38,545 bases of DNA from Lachnospiraceae bacterium FE2018 (GTDB taxonomy: Bacteria; Bacillota; Clostridia; Lachnospirales; Lachnospiraceae), in assembly GCA_000702845.1 (NCBI GenBank), contig JNKK01000025.1, positions 1 to 38,545 on the forward strand, read 5' to 3'. Position numbers and translations under genes: made by a program. Below the pieces are notes generated by a model. That model searched no databases and was not told where the DNA came from. It worked only from the letters and a program-made list of their open reading frames with translations. How positions within the stretch are numbered: position 1 is the first letter of the stretch; each line of letters starts with the position of its first letter. This document shows positions 25,333 through 33,360 of this stretch, piece after piece.

Positions 25333-25947
25333 ATGCATCATACTCTGATCAGAAAACAACTGCATACCCGTGAAACTGTAACGGCGTCTATGTTTGCGGC
25401 GCTGATTCTTCTTGCGACGTCCGTTTTAAAAATACAGACGCCTTCTTTCGGCTACATTCATCCCGGCGATGCCTTTGTCCTGCTGGCCGGACTTTTCCTC
25501 GGTCCGCTGACAGGCGGTCTTGCTGCCGGCATCGGCTCGGCGCTCTCAGATCTGCTCGGCGGATATGCCATCTGGGTTCCCGGCACGTTTCTTGTCAAAT
25601 TTCTGACCGCAGCCTCTGCGGCGCAGCTGCTGCGGATACTTCAGAAACTTCACACTGCCAAGAAAGATCTCCCTGAAAAAAAGGAAACAGGCACCCGCGG
25701 ATTTCCAGAATCCGCAAGTGTTATCGCAGCCTGCGTCATCGGAGAACTTGTTATGATGGCAGGCTACTTTGTCTGTGATATTGCCGTTGTGGCGATCTCA
25801 AACGGCAGCTTTACCAGAGCAGGTTTTGCGGCTGCAGCGGCACTTGCTGTCGCCGGACTTCCCTTTAACGCAGTACAGGGAGCGGCCGGCATCGTGCTGG
25901 CTGCTCCCCTGTATTCCGTCTTCCGGCGTATTATTATTTTACATTAA
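25333..25947 (+). CDS. ECF transporter S component, probably for vitamin B6
   Basis: A 204-residue membrane protein with about six helices and the ECF S-component signature near the N-terminus: ASMFAALILLATSVLKI, then YIHPGDAFVLLAGLFLGP, GGLAAGIGSALSDLLGG and WVPGTFLVKF. S components bind one vitamin and dock to a shared EcfA/A'/T energising module, which is not in this window. The pairing with a divergent MocR/PdxR-type regulator suggests a pyridoxine-type substrate (PdxU-like). This is inference from context; riboflavin-, queuosine- or other vitamin-specific members look alike. AAAGGAG lies 11 nt before the ATG. It ends 9 bp from the end of the convergent DHHW gene with no terminator in between. 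The only gene in the central part on the plus strand. Confidence 0.85.
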   Translation: MHHTLIRKQLHTRETVTASMFAALILLATSVLKIQTPSFGYIHPGDAFVLLAGLFLGPLTGGLAAGIGSALSDLLGGYAIWVPGTFLVKFLTAASAAQLLRILQKLHTAKKDLPEKKETGTRGFPESASVIAACVIGELVMMAGYFVCDIAVVAISNGSFTRAGFAAAAALAVAGLPFNAVQGAAGIVLAAPLYSVFRRIIILH

Positions 25948-25956
25948 AAACTGCGT

Positions 25957-27132
25957 TCAGTACCGCATCGCATTCAGGCAGTCCGCGAGCGATGTATCCT
26001 CAAAAAGTGTGTCTGCGCTGTATAAAATCATCACATCTGTAATACCGTGTGTACTGATCAGAGGTTCCGCATTGTCGTAATAATACCGCGGATCAATTAA
26101 CACGATATTCTTATAATATGGATACAAAAACTGCAGGAAGCTGTTGGCATAGGAATCCTTAAACACCAGCAGACTTCTGGTCGTATCCGCAGTTGTATGA
26201 ATTTCTACCAGCGGGTGATTCCCTCCGAAAAAGACCGTGTACTGATCTTTCTGATCCAGCGCTTCACTGTGAAACATGGATGTAGATTTTTCATTTGTAT
26301 CCGGATAACTCACATAGTATTCCACATCCGTCCCAAGCGGTGTGTACACTTCAATCGCATCTTTTGTGCGGTGCAGACCTGTCTTTGCGGCCAGCGTTCC
26401 CTCAAATTCATCCGATACAACATATCTGTCATAGTCGCGCAGCACAGAGCTGATTCCCATATCATGCGCATTATACTCAAAAACGTATTTGGCTCCTGCG
26501 CTGGTCCAGTGATGATCCGTGTGATAAAAAATCTCTTCGCTGCCGTGAGCCTGAAGCGGAGACAGAGCGTCCAGCCATGTGATTTCCGGGTCAAGTTTCT
26601 GTGAAAAAGCCGTCAGATCCGCCACCTGATCATGCAGGGGCGTGTACTTCGGAAGTTTATCCTTCAATATATTTGCTGCATCCGGTACCAGCATTACCTG
26701 TGTATTCAGTTTTTCATGAGCCGCACGGAACGCATTGATTGCGTCCGTAATCTCTGCGGTCCGGGTTTCATCCGGAACGACAGGCTTTGCCATAAGATAT
26801 TTCTTTTTCCCGATGAAGACATCGTTCAGTTCTGTCCGTCCGGTCAGACGGGCCAGATTTGCCTGCAGCATCACCCATTTATCCCGCAGGACAAACTGGT
26901 CGGAATAGCTGGTCTCCAGATCTGAAAAATAACTGCCGTCTGCGAGATCTCTTCCGGAGGCAGAAGGATGCTGCATAAGCGCGCGGTTTTCTTCCTGCGA
27001 ATAGAGACGGTCCGGTACGATAATGTTTATCAGCGCAAAGATTACGACAAACACCATTATCAGGAGCGCCTGTATAATCATAACATTTTCCCGCAGCATC
27101 TTTTCCCGCAGGGCTTTTCGCTTTTCGTTCAT
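25957..27132 (-). CDS. DHHW/AlgJ-like protein of a surface O-acylation cluster
   Basis: A 391-residue protein with one N-terminal TM (~18-40) and an extracytoplasmic SGNH-like domain related to AlgJ/AlgX and clostridial DHHW proteins. The signature TDHHWT (205-210) carries the Asp-His pair, and VFKDSYANSFLQF carries the probable nucleophilic Ser. These partners take acyl groups delivered by an MBOAT protein and place them on a polysaccharide outside the cell. It is the last gene of a four-gene operon after the MBOAT (68 bp). The polysaccharide is unknown, and no glycosyltransferases are nearby. Confidence 0.88.
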   Translation of the reverse strand: MNEKRKALREKMLRENVMIIQALLIMVFVVIFALINIIVPDRLYSQEENRALMQHPSASGRDLADGSYFSDLETSYSDQFVLRDKWVMLQANLARLTGRTELNDVFIGKKKYLMAKPVVPDETRTAEITDAINAFRAAHEKLNTQVMLVPDAANILKDKLPKYTPLHDQVADLTAFSQKLDPEITWLDALSPLQAHGSEEIFYHTDHHWTSAGAKYVFEYNAHDMGISSVLRDYDRYVVSDEFEGTLAAKTGLHRTKDAIEVYTPLGTDVEYYVSYPDTNEKSTSMFHSEALDQKDQYTVFFGGNHPLVEIHTTADTTRSLLVFKDSYANSFLQFLYPYYKNIVLIDPRYYYDNAEPLISTHGITDVMILYSADTLFEDTSLADCLNAMRY

Positions 27133-27200
27133 ATGATCTTCCTACTGCAATCTGCTGTCTGCCCCGGTTAATGATTCCATGCAGACGCATACACTCATTG

Positions 27201-28568
27201 TTAAAACTGAAAATACAGAAAACTCTGATATGTATTGCTGATCAGCCCTGCCGTAATGCAGATCAGCATAATAATCGTTCCGATAAATGCCGCCATATTC
27301 AGTGCCGACTCACCGAGGCGAAGGCTGTTTCTGTAAAACAGGCGGGTGATAAGCCACCGGATCACCTTTACACTTCCGAGCAGCGCTGCGATAAGCAATA
27401 CGGCATATTGCACCAGGTAATAAATGCCCGCTCTGTCTATGATGCCCATTCCGCCTGCTCCAAACATTTGTCCGATATAGCCGGCGGCAGCAGAAAACGA
27501 CGGGGAGAAGAAAAACACCCAGCCGAAAAAGGCGATGAGATCTGTCATCAGAATGCGGAAAATACGGGGAACCCGGTCAAATCTGTCTTTTATGACAAAA
27601 CGTTCCAGTATGACAAACATGCCGTGCCACAGTCCCCAGACAATAAAATTAAGGCCTGATCCGTGCCAGATTCCCGTCAGTGTCCACACAATCAGAAGAT
27701 TCATGAAAAGACGGCTGTCTGAAACCCGGTTTCCTCCCAGTGGTATGTACACATACTGGCGGAACCACGCGCCCAGCGAGATATGCCATCTCCGCCAGAA
27801 CTCCGAGACGGATTTCGACAGGTACGGGTAATTGAAGTTCGGTTTGATCTCAAACCCGAAGATACCCGCAAGGCCAATGGCCATGTCCGAATATCCGCTG
27901 AAATCATAATAAAGCTGCAGACTGTAAAGCGCCATGCCAAGCCAGGCAGAAAGGACAGACATTCTGCTCTGCGCTGTAACCATGGAAAATGCCGCGCCGA
28001 GCTGATCTGCGAGCAGTACTTTTTTTGCGAGTCCCACGAGAAACAGCTGAAGCCCGCGAAACAGCTGCGGCTGTGAAATACGAATCTTTGAAATCTGCTT
28101 CTCCATATCCCGGTACTGCGCGATCGGACCGGATGTGATTTTAGGGAAAAATGAGACATACAGCGCGAAATTCAGCAAATTGCGCTGCGGCTCCGCCGCT
28201 TCCTGCATAATATCAAATAGATAGGATAATACGGAGAACGTATAAAAAGAGATGCCGACAGGCAGGCCTGCCGCCGTATATTTAAAGAGACACAGCAGCA
28301 GTATATCTGCTGCCGCCGCGGCAGTCAGCACACGCTTCAGCGTCTTTTCTCTGCCCTGCTCCCGCAGCATTCCCATCTGAATTCCTGTCATATAATTGAA
28401 GAGGATCGACCCGAGGAGGAACAGCAGGTTCCGCGGGTTCCCCCAGGCATAAAAAAGAAAGCTGATCAAAACCAGCACTGTTTTTTTTGCCTTCTGCGGA
28501 ACAATCCATACCAGAAATACCGTCAGCGGCAGGAATATGAAAATAAAATACAAGCTGTTGAACGTCAT
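27201..28568 (-). CDS. MBOAT family O-acyltransferase (AlgI/DltB-like)
   Basis: A 455-residue polytopic membrane protein that moves an acyl group (usually acetyl) across the membrane. Family motifs are present: NSLYFIFIFLPL, ISFLFYAWGNP, LPVGISFYTFSVLSYLFD, YYDFSGYSDMAIG, EFWRRWHISLGAWFRQYVYI with conserved H262, PLGGNR, and LTGIWHGSGLNFI with the catalytic H302. The segment between the helix LLLCLFKY and LPVGISFYTF is about 15-20 residues shorter than in AlgI, which may be a genuine subfamily difference. Its ATG lies 2 bp after the DUF4358 stop, so it is in the same operon as the SGNH protein and the DHHW protein. Confidence 0.93.
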   Translation of the reverse strand: MTFNSLYFIFIFLPLTVFLVWIVPQKAKKTVLVLISFLFYAWGNPRNLLFLLGSILFNYMTGIQMGMLREQGREKTLKRVLTAAAAADILLLCLFKYTAAGLPVGISFYTFSVLSYLFDIMQEAAEPQRNLLNFALYVSFFPKITSGPIAQYRDMEKQISKIRISQPQLFRGLQLFLVGLAKKVLLADQLGAAFSMVTAQSRMSVLSAWLGMALYSLQLYYDFSGYSDMAIGLAGIFGFEIKPNFNYPYLSKSVSEFWRRWHISLGAWFRQYVYIPLGGNRVSDSRLFMNLLIVWTLTGIWHGSGLNFIVWGLWHGMFVILERFVIKDRFDRVPRIFRILMTDLIAFFGWVFFFSPSFSAAAGYIGQMFGAGGMGIIDRAGIYYLVQYAVLLIAALLGSVKVIRWLITRLFYRNSLRLGESALNMAAFIGTIIMLICITAGLISNTYQSFLYFQF

Positions 28569-28570
28569 GG

Positions 28571-29041
28571 TTATAACGCCTCAAGAAATGCGTCTCTGAT
28601 TACAGCCGGATCTTCAGCTACTGCAAACAGAATATAGTTTCCTTTTTCTTCGATCAGACTGTTTGAGAGCAGACCCATCTGCTCAATCCCATACCCGTCA
28701 AAGTTTTTTTTCTGCGTCTTAATGCGGCTTCGAATGGCTTCTTCAATGGTCTTCTGCTGCGCGGAATCCTTCATCTGAATCAGAAGCAGTTCTTCCGCGC
28801 CCATATTGGAAGCAGGGTAATATAAAGCCGCACCCTGATAGGCACTCTGGTCAAGCCCATAGAGCCGGCGAATCATCAGACTATCCCCTTCTGTCAGCTT
28901 TTCCATATCTGCAGATGCAATTACTGCCGCTTCTACCTGATCAAAAGGAGCTTTGCTCGGTGTCACGCGGACAATTGCCGCGAAAAGCAAAGCCAGCATT
29001 GCGCCGTAGCATATCCACTTTATTTCCAGAATCCGTGTCAT
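28571..29041 (-). CDS. DUF4358 domain protein
   Basis: A 156-residue protein with one N-terminal TM or signal anchor (WICYGAMLALLFAAIVRV) and a small extracytoplasmic alpha/beta domain. The family signature segments are GDSLMIRRLYGLDQSAYQG, YYPASNMGAEELLLIQMKD and NYILFAVAEDP. DUF4358 genes are repeatedly found with MBOAT/DHHW genes in Clostridia, as here, so it is probably an accessory protein of surface acylation. The biochemical role is not established. It follows the SGNH gene by 29 bp. Confidence 0.85.
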   Translation of the reverse strand: MTRILEIKWICYGAMLALLFAAIVRVTPSKAPFDQVEAAVIASADMEKLTEGDSLMIRRLYGLDQSAYQGAALYYPASNMGAEELLLIQMKDSAQQKTIEEAIRSRIKTQKKNFDGYGIEQMGLLSNSLIEEKGNYILFAVAEDPAVIRDAFLEAL

Positions 29042-29070
29042 CTGTTATCTGCTTCCTTTTGTCATGCCGG

Positions 29071-30219
29071 TTAACCGGCATCTGTGTTTTCTGTATTCTC
29101 CGCCGCGGCGGGAGCGGACGTTTCTGCCTGTGCCGCCTCTCCTTCTGCGGGCGCTGCTGCCTGCTCCGTTTCTCCTTCTGCGGGTACTGCTGCCGGTTCC
29201 GCTTCTCCTTCCGCGGACGCTGCTGCCTGCTCCGTTTCTCCTTCTGCGGGCGCTTCCTCTTTTACCTCGCCGCCCGGAGCAGGTGATCCCTCATGCAGAA
29301 GTACTTCGCGGATCATCAGCCTTCCCCAGAACTCATACAGCGGACGGGTGTAATGCTCTCCGTCCGGTTCATACAGATCTTCATGCTCCGTCAGCAGTGT
29401 CTCACATTCGATATATACATATCCCTTCTGCTCACAGAGGTTCCTGATTTCCTGGTTGTATGCCGGTATCTGTGCCAGCGTAGGATTGCCGTTGATCGCG
29501 TGATCGGTCACGCCGGAAACCGATGCGATATAGATTTTAGCCTCCGGCAGAACCGCCCGGTACTCCTGAATCACTTCCTCATATTTTGCAATGAAATCCT
29601 GCGCCGTCGCCCAGTTTCCGCTGGCATCATTTAACCCGTATGTAAAAATCAGATTCTGCGCGTTCGCCGTTTGCGCCTGTGAAACTCCCTGGTCTGCCTT
29701 CCGCAGATTGGCTCCCTTGATGGCAAATACCCGGGATTCATCCAGCAGGCCATAATAGGAAAACGGCTCTGAGCGGGAATCTCCCAGGATAAAAACATCC
29801 CCAAACAGGGACCAGACATCAATGGCGCCGCTTTCTACCTGTGCCATCGTTTCATTTACGCTCTGTTCCAGCAGTTTCTGTTCTTCCTGTTTTTTTCTCT
29901 CTGCTTCCGCTTCTGCGCTCTTTGCGGCCTCTTTTGCCGCTTCTTTTTCTGCTTCCTGCTTTTTCCGGGCTTCTTCCAGTTTTTCGGCGCGCTCTTTCCT
30001 TCGCTGATTTTCAGCTTCTTCCCGAATCGTCTCTTCTACTTCCGATACTTCTCCGGCTTCCATTTCCTGTATGCGTGAAACGCCTTTCTGCACTTCCTTC
30101 GGCGGACGTGTTTTAATATAGTAGATTACGCCGGTGACTGCCGCCGCCAGAAAAATGACCAGAAGTATTCCCTTGATCCGTATTTGTAATTCTCTTTTTC
30201 TTCGATTAATTCGTTTCAT
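29071..30219 (-). CDS. SGNH-type acyltransferase/esterase with coiled coil and Pro/Ala/Glu repeat tail
   Basis: A 382-residue surface protein. A basic N-terminus and TM (16-34) are followed by an Ala/Glu/Lys coiled coil (~55-130), then an SGNH domain with the GDS block (F-I-L-G146-D-S148), GLND (195-198) and DGEH (D286, H289). The tail (313-382) has four ~11-residue repeats of the form A-P-A-E-G-E-T-E-Q-A-A, an unstructured wall-spanning type. With the next three genes it probably adds or removes O-acyl groups on a cell-surface glycan. It is the first gene of the operon. The promoter -10 lies only 9 nt before the ATG, and there is no usual ribosome binding site, so the mRNA may be nearly leaderless. 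Confidence 0.88.
   Translation of the reverse strand: MKRINRRKRELQIRIKGILLVIFLAAAVTGVIYYIKTRPPKEVQKGVSRIQEMEAGEVSEVEETIREEAENQRRKERAEKLEEARKKQEAEKEAAKEAAKSAEAEAERKKQEEQKLLEQSVNETMAQVESGAIDVWSLFGDVFILGDSRSEPFSYYGLLDESRVFAIKGANLRKADQGVSQAQTANAQNLIFTYGLNDASGNWATAQDFIAKYEEVIQEYRAVLPEAKIYIASVSGVTDHAINGNPTLAQIPAYNQEIRNLCEQKGYVYIECETLLTEHEDLYEPDGEHYTRPLYEFWGRLMIREVLLHEGSPAPGGEVKEEAPAEGETEQAAASAEGEAEPAAVPAEGETEQAAAPAEGEAAQAETSAPAAAENTENTDAG
29144..29276 (-). repeat. 33-bp repeats coding the Pro/Ala/Glu tail
   Basis: Four adjacent 33-bp units encode the 11-residue blocks APAEGETEQAA, ASAEGEAEPAA, VPAEGETEQAA and APAEGEAAQAE. Copies 1 and 3 are nearly the same in sequence, as are 2 and 4, which suggests duplication of a two-unit block. 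Limits are approximate. Confidence 0.75.
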
Positions 30220-30228
30220 AACCTTAGA

Positions 30229-30257
30229 ATTATAGCAGGAAACTAAGGGTTATGCAA
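30229..30257 (-). promoter_or_regulatory. promoter of the O-acylation operon with flanking inverted repeat
   Basis: On the minus strand TTGCAT (30252-30257), a 17-nt spacer and a perfect TATAAT (30229-30234) with upstream TGC. An inverted repeat, ATAACCTTAG ... CTAAGGGTTAT (30218-30253, one extra base in one arm), brackets the -10 and could be an operator. The ATG at 30219 is only 9 nt after the -10. Confidence 0.7.
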
Positions 30258-30290
30258 TCCTGTGCTGGTTCTGCCCTGCTGCCGCTGTAA

Positions 30291-31310
30291 TCATGCAAAT
30301 TTTTCCCTGACCTGAATTGCCGCAAAAGAAAGCATCAGCAAAAACCGGATTCTGGCCTGATCGATATCCAGATTTGTAATCTGCCGGATTTTGTTCAGCC
30401 GGTAAATTACAGTGTTTCTGTGCAGATACAGGCGTTCTGCGGTTTCCTTGATACTCCCGTTCTCCACCAGATAGACATGAAGGGTGTCCACCAGATGTGC
30501 ATCCATTCTCTGATCATACTCCTGCAGCTTCAGAATGCTCGGACTGAGATAACGGTCCAGTTCATTTCTGTCAGCTGCATTCCTGAGCAGATTAAAAATT
30601 CCGATCTCCGCAAACACATAAATCTGTTCATCCGGCCAGATTCTTCTCCCGAGGTCAAGCGCCTCCAGTGATTCATTATAAGCTGCTCTGATGCGGTTTT
30701 CGTGTATAATCTCGTTGCTGATGCCGACGCGGATCTTACATTCGGGCGGAACAACAGAAAGCAGAATCTTATCATGCCGGAGCGCCTTCATCTCTGCCAG
30801 GACAACAACACCGCTCTGTCCGTCAAAAACATAGACATACGAGAGCTTCCGCTCCAGTCTCTTCTGGAGCTCCGCGGCATCCGGAAACAGCCCCGGCCGG
30901 TCTGTCGGAACACAATACGCCATACCCAGCTCATAAGAATCCGGCAGCGAGTTATATAGTTTTTGGATTCTCTCATATCTTCCGATCTGAAAGGTATACT
31001 CGACCTGTTCCCGGAAACGGTTAAATACTCTGGCAAACGAATCAGCGCGCACAATTGCGATACAGCTCGGCGTTTCTTTCTCCTCTTCCCGAAGACGCAC
31101 CGCATCTTCTTCCGTACCAACCAGAATCACCTGCGCAGGCAAAGGTCTGACCATTTGTGCGATATGTCCAAAATACAATACAGCAGGCTCATATTCTTTC
31201 TCGTCTCCTTCCAGAATGGTTACAGAATACAAGTCTTTGTCTGCATTGCAGCAGACCTCCCAGAGAACGTTCCTGTTATCAAACTGATGAATTAATTCAG
31301 AAAAACGCAT
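30291..31310 (-). CDS. PucR/CdaR-type transcriptional regulator
   Basis: A 339-residue regulator. The N-terminal ~140 residues are a sensory domain I cannot name, followed by a middle GGDEF-like CdaR domain (YVYVFDGQSGVVVLAE, then CKIRVGISNEIIHENRIRAAYNES split over two segments). The C-terminal HTH is of the PucR type (NGSIKETAERLYLHRNTVIY, then RLNKIRQITNLDID). Such proteins usually activate catabolic operons, but the ligand is unknown here. GAGGTGG just upstream supports the ATG at 31310; a longer frame from 31391 lacks a site. It stands alone between the acylation operon and the hydrogenase operon and could regulate either. Confidence 0.87.
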   Translation of the reverse strand: MRFSELIHQFDNRNVLWEVCCNADKDLYSVTILEGDEKEYEPAVLYFGHIAQMVRPLPAQVILVGTEEDAVRLREEEKETPSCIAIVRADSFARVFNRFREQVEYTFQIGRYERIQKLYNSLPDSYELGMAYCVPTDRPGLFPDAAELQKRLERKLSYVYVFDGQSGVVVLAEMKALRHDKILLSVVPPECKIRVGISNEIIHENRIRAAYNESLEALDLGRRIWPDEQIYVFAEIGIFNLLRNAADRNELDRYLSPSILKLQEYDQRMDAHLVDTLHVYLVENGSIKETAERLYLHRNTVIYRLNKIRQITNLDIDQARIRFLLMLSFAAIQVREKFA

Positions 31311-31358
31311 AAACCACCTCGTTCTATACAATTCTGTGAATATATATACATTACCACA

Positions 31359-31388
31359 AGCATACCATACATTGGTTACGGTGCACAA
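31359..31388 (-). promoter_or_regulatory. promoter candidate of the PucR-type gene
   Basis: On the minus strand TTGTGC (31383-31388), an 18-nt spacer and TATGCT (31359-31364), about 50 bp before the ATG at 31310. Both hexamers are moderate matches. Confidence 0.35.
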
Positions 31389-31495
31389 CATACGGGCAAA
31401 TATTTTATATCAGACAAACATGGTTTTTCCGTTACAAAACAGTTATAATCCAAATTGCGAATAAAGATATCTTCAATATTCGTACCTCATACTGG

Positions 31496-31538
31496 GAACA
31501 GACGTATGAAGCAGGCTCTGTGTTTCATACGTCTGTTC
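31496..31538. repeat. 15-bp perfect inverted repeat
   Basis: GAACAGACGTATGAA (31496-31510) pairs perfectly with TTCATACGTCTGTTC (31524-31538) across a 13-nt loop. The plus strand is followed by TTTGTGTTG, a weak T-run, although no plus-strand gene ends here. It lies upstream of the PucR-type promoter and downstream of the hydA terminator. It may be a second terminator or a regulatory palindrome. Confidence 0.65.
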
Positions 31539-31563
31539 TTTGTGTTGCAAAAATTCATGTCTC

Positions 31564-31601
31564 AAAGCAAAACCCCCGGTCTCGCATATGAGCCGGGGGT
31601 T
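31564..31601 (-). terminator. intrinsic terminator of the hydrogenase operon
   Basis: The minus strand reads AACCCCCGG(CTC)...(GAG)ACCGGGGGTT followed by TTGCTTTG, with a 9-bp GC-rich stem and a 3-bp inner extension. It begins about 40 bp after the hydA stop at 31639. Confidence 0.85.
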
Positions 31602-31638
31602 CTGTATATCATTTTTTCAGCAATGGATCTGCACTTTT

Positions 31639-33348
31639 TTACTTCGCGCAGAACATCGGGTTATGCAGAAGTTTATGCTCTCTGTTTTTGAGGAATCCGT
31701 CATACAGAGACAGAACCATCGGGTTCTCATTACACTTCTTGACAACAGTCTCTTTGTCTGCTGCATAGATACCGTTTCTTCTTACGATACCCTTCTTGAT
31801 ATTGGAAAGTCTCGGCTGTCCGCCGCCCATGATGCAGCCGCGTCTGCAGGCCATGATCTCGATGAGATGATACTCTTTCTCACCACTCTTTACCTGTTCC
31901 ATGATCTTGCGTGCATTTGCAAGACCGGATGCGACGCAGATCTTAACATCCATGCCGTTGTACGGGATGCTGAACTCGCGGATGAAGCTTTCTTCCGCAC
32001 CGTCACGTACACCGCACTCAGCGATCTCATTCAACGTATGCTGATCGTTGCCCGGTACAAGACGGCGGATAACTGCCTCGGTAACACCACCGGATACACC
32101 GAAGATGACGCCGCCGCCGGAACCGAAGCCGAACGGGATATCCGGAGCTTCCGGCTCAATTGCGTCGAAATCAACACCGGTAGAAAGGACCATGTCAACC
32201 ATTTCCTTTGTTGTCAGGACGAAATCAGTATCCTGCTGGCCCTCGGTGAAGCTGTTTGGACGCTTTGCTTCCATCTTCTTCGCGGTACAAGGCATAACAG
32301 AAACCATGATGGTCTTTCTGCCGTCCGGATTGTTCTTCCTGTCGCGGAAATATTCTTTGACAACTGCAGACAACATTCCCTGCGGGGAACGGCATGTGGA
32401 TACATTGTCCTGGAATTCCGGGAAATTCTCGCCTACAAACTTAACCCATGCCGGGCAGCAGGAGGTGAGCAGCGGAAGCTTTCCGCCGGTCTCAACACGC
32501 TCTACGAATTCAGCTGCTTCTTCCATGATTGTCAGGTCGGCACTGAATGTGGTGTCATAGACTTCCTCGAAGCCCATTCTGTGCATTGCTGCAACAACTT
32601 TGCCGATCACATTCTCGCCGCTGCGGAATCCGAATACCTGTCCGAATGCGACACGGACTGCCGGTGCGATCTGTGCAACGACACGCACGTTCGGATCATT
32701 GAGCGCAGCCCATACAGGTGTGAAATTGTGGACAATACTGATTGCGCCTGTCGGGCAGTATACGCGGCACTGTCCGCAGTTGACGCAGTGTGTGGTTCCA
32801 ATCTCGCGGTCAAATGCCGGCATAACCATTGTCTCGGATCCGCGGTTTGCGAACTCAAGCGCGCCGACACCCTGCAGCTCCGCACAGACGCGGACGCAGT
32901 TGCCGCAAAGGATACACTTGTTCGGATCACGCACGATTGACGGTGATGAGAAATCAAGCGGAACCATCTCTTTGTAGTTTTCAAAACGGATCGTCGTCTG
33001 ACCGCTGCGGCGTGCCAGCTGCTGCAGTTTGCAGTCGCCGTTCTTCTCGCAGGTCAGGCAGGTCTGGCAGTGCGCTGCCAGCAGAAGCTCGATGATCAGT
33101 TTGCGGTGTTTGCGCAGACGGTCTGTATTGGTAAGAATTACCATGCCGTCGCGCGGTTCTTCTGAACAGGATGCGAACAGGCGGCCCCTGTCATCCTCTA
33201 CTGTACAGAGTCTGCATGCGCCGAATGTGGACAGCTCAGGCTGGTAGCAGAGGGTCGGGAGGTCGATTCCCGCATTGCGAATAATCTCTAATAAGTTCTT
33301 TTCATTGGTGAAATTGACTTTTCTGCCGTCAATTGTAATAACTCCCAC
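31639..33348 (-). CDS. hydA: [FeFe] hydrogenase catalytic subunit of a bifurcating HydABC complex
   Basis: A 569-residue hydrogenase. The N-terminal [2Fe-2S] domain has C34, C45, C48 and C61. The His-ligated [4Fe-4S] motif is H93, C97, C100 and C106. Two ferredoxin-type clusters follow (C145-C155 and C188-C198 sets). The H-cluster domain has L1 TSCCPAW (C297 proton transfer, C298 ligand), L2 MPCTAKKME (C354) and L3 MACRRGCIMGGGQP (C501, C505). L3 usually reads M-A-C-P-G-G-C, so the R-R is unusual. With HydB and HydC it would couple H2 formation or uptake to NAD(P)H and ferredoxin in the cytoplasm. Its ATG is 12 bp after the hydB stop. No maturation genes (hydE/F/G) are in the window. The NAD versus NADP preference cannot be told. 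Confidence 0.96.
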   Translation of the reverse strand: MGVITIDGRKVNFTNEKNLLEIIRNAGIDLPTLCYQPELSTFGACRLCTVEDDRGRLFASCSEEPRDGMVILTNTDRLRKHRKLIIELLLAAHCQTCLTCEKNGDCKLQQLARRSGQTTIRFENYKEMVPLDFSSPSIVRDPNKCILCGNCVRVCAELQGVGALEFANRGSETMVMPAFDREIGTTHCVNCGQCRVYCPTGAISIVHNFTPVWAALNDPNVRVVAQIAPAVRVAFGQVFGFRSGENVIGKVVAAMHRMGFEEVYDTTFSADLTIMEEAAEFVERVETGGKLPLLTSCCPAWVKFVGENFPEFQDNVSTCRSPQGMLSAVVKEYFRDRKNNPDGRKTIMVSVMPCTAKKMEAKRPNSFTEGQQDTDFVLTTKEMVDMVLSTGVDFDAIEPEAPDIPFGFGSGGGVIFGVSGGVTEAVIRRLVPGNDQHTLNEIAECGVRDGAEESFIREFSIPYNGMDVKICVASGLANARKIMEQVKSGEKEYHLIEIMACRRGCIMGGGQPRLSNIKKGIVRRNGIYAADKETVVKKCNENPMVLSLYDGFLKNREHKLLHNPMFCAK

Positions 33349-33360
33349 GTTTATCCCTCC

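Larger units (their letters stand above)
31311..31638. other. intergenic region between the PucR-type gene and hydA
   Basis: This 328-bp gap holds the hydA terminator (31564-31601), a 15-bp perfect inverted repeat (31496-31538) and a promoter candidate for the PucR-type gene. No gene was found. Confidence 0.6.

Noticed and set aside
31540-32940. 466-codon plus-strand frame opposite hydA
   Set aside because: It is antisense to a fully conserved hydrogenase, has no ribosome binding site and shows no recognisable domain. It is a shadow frame.
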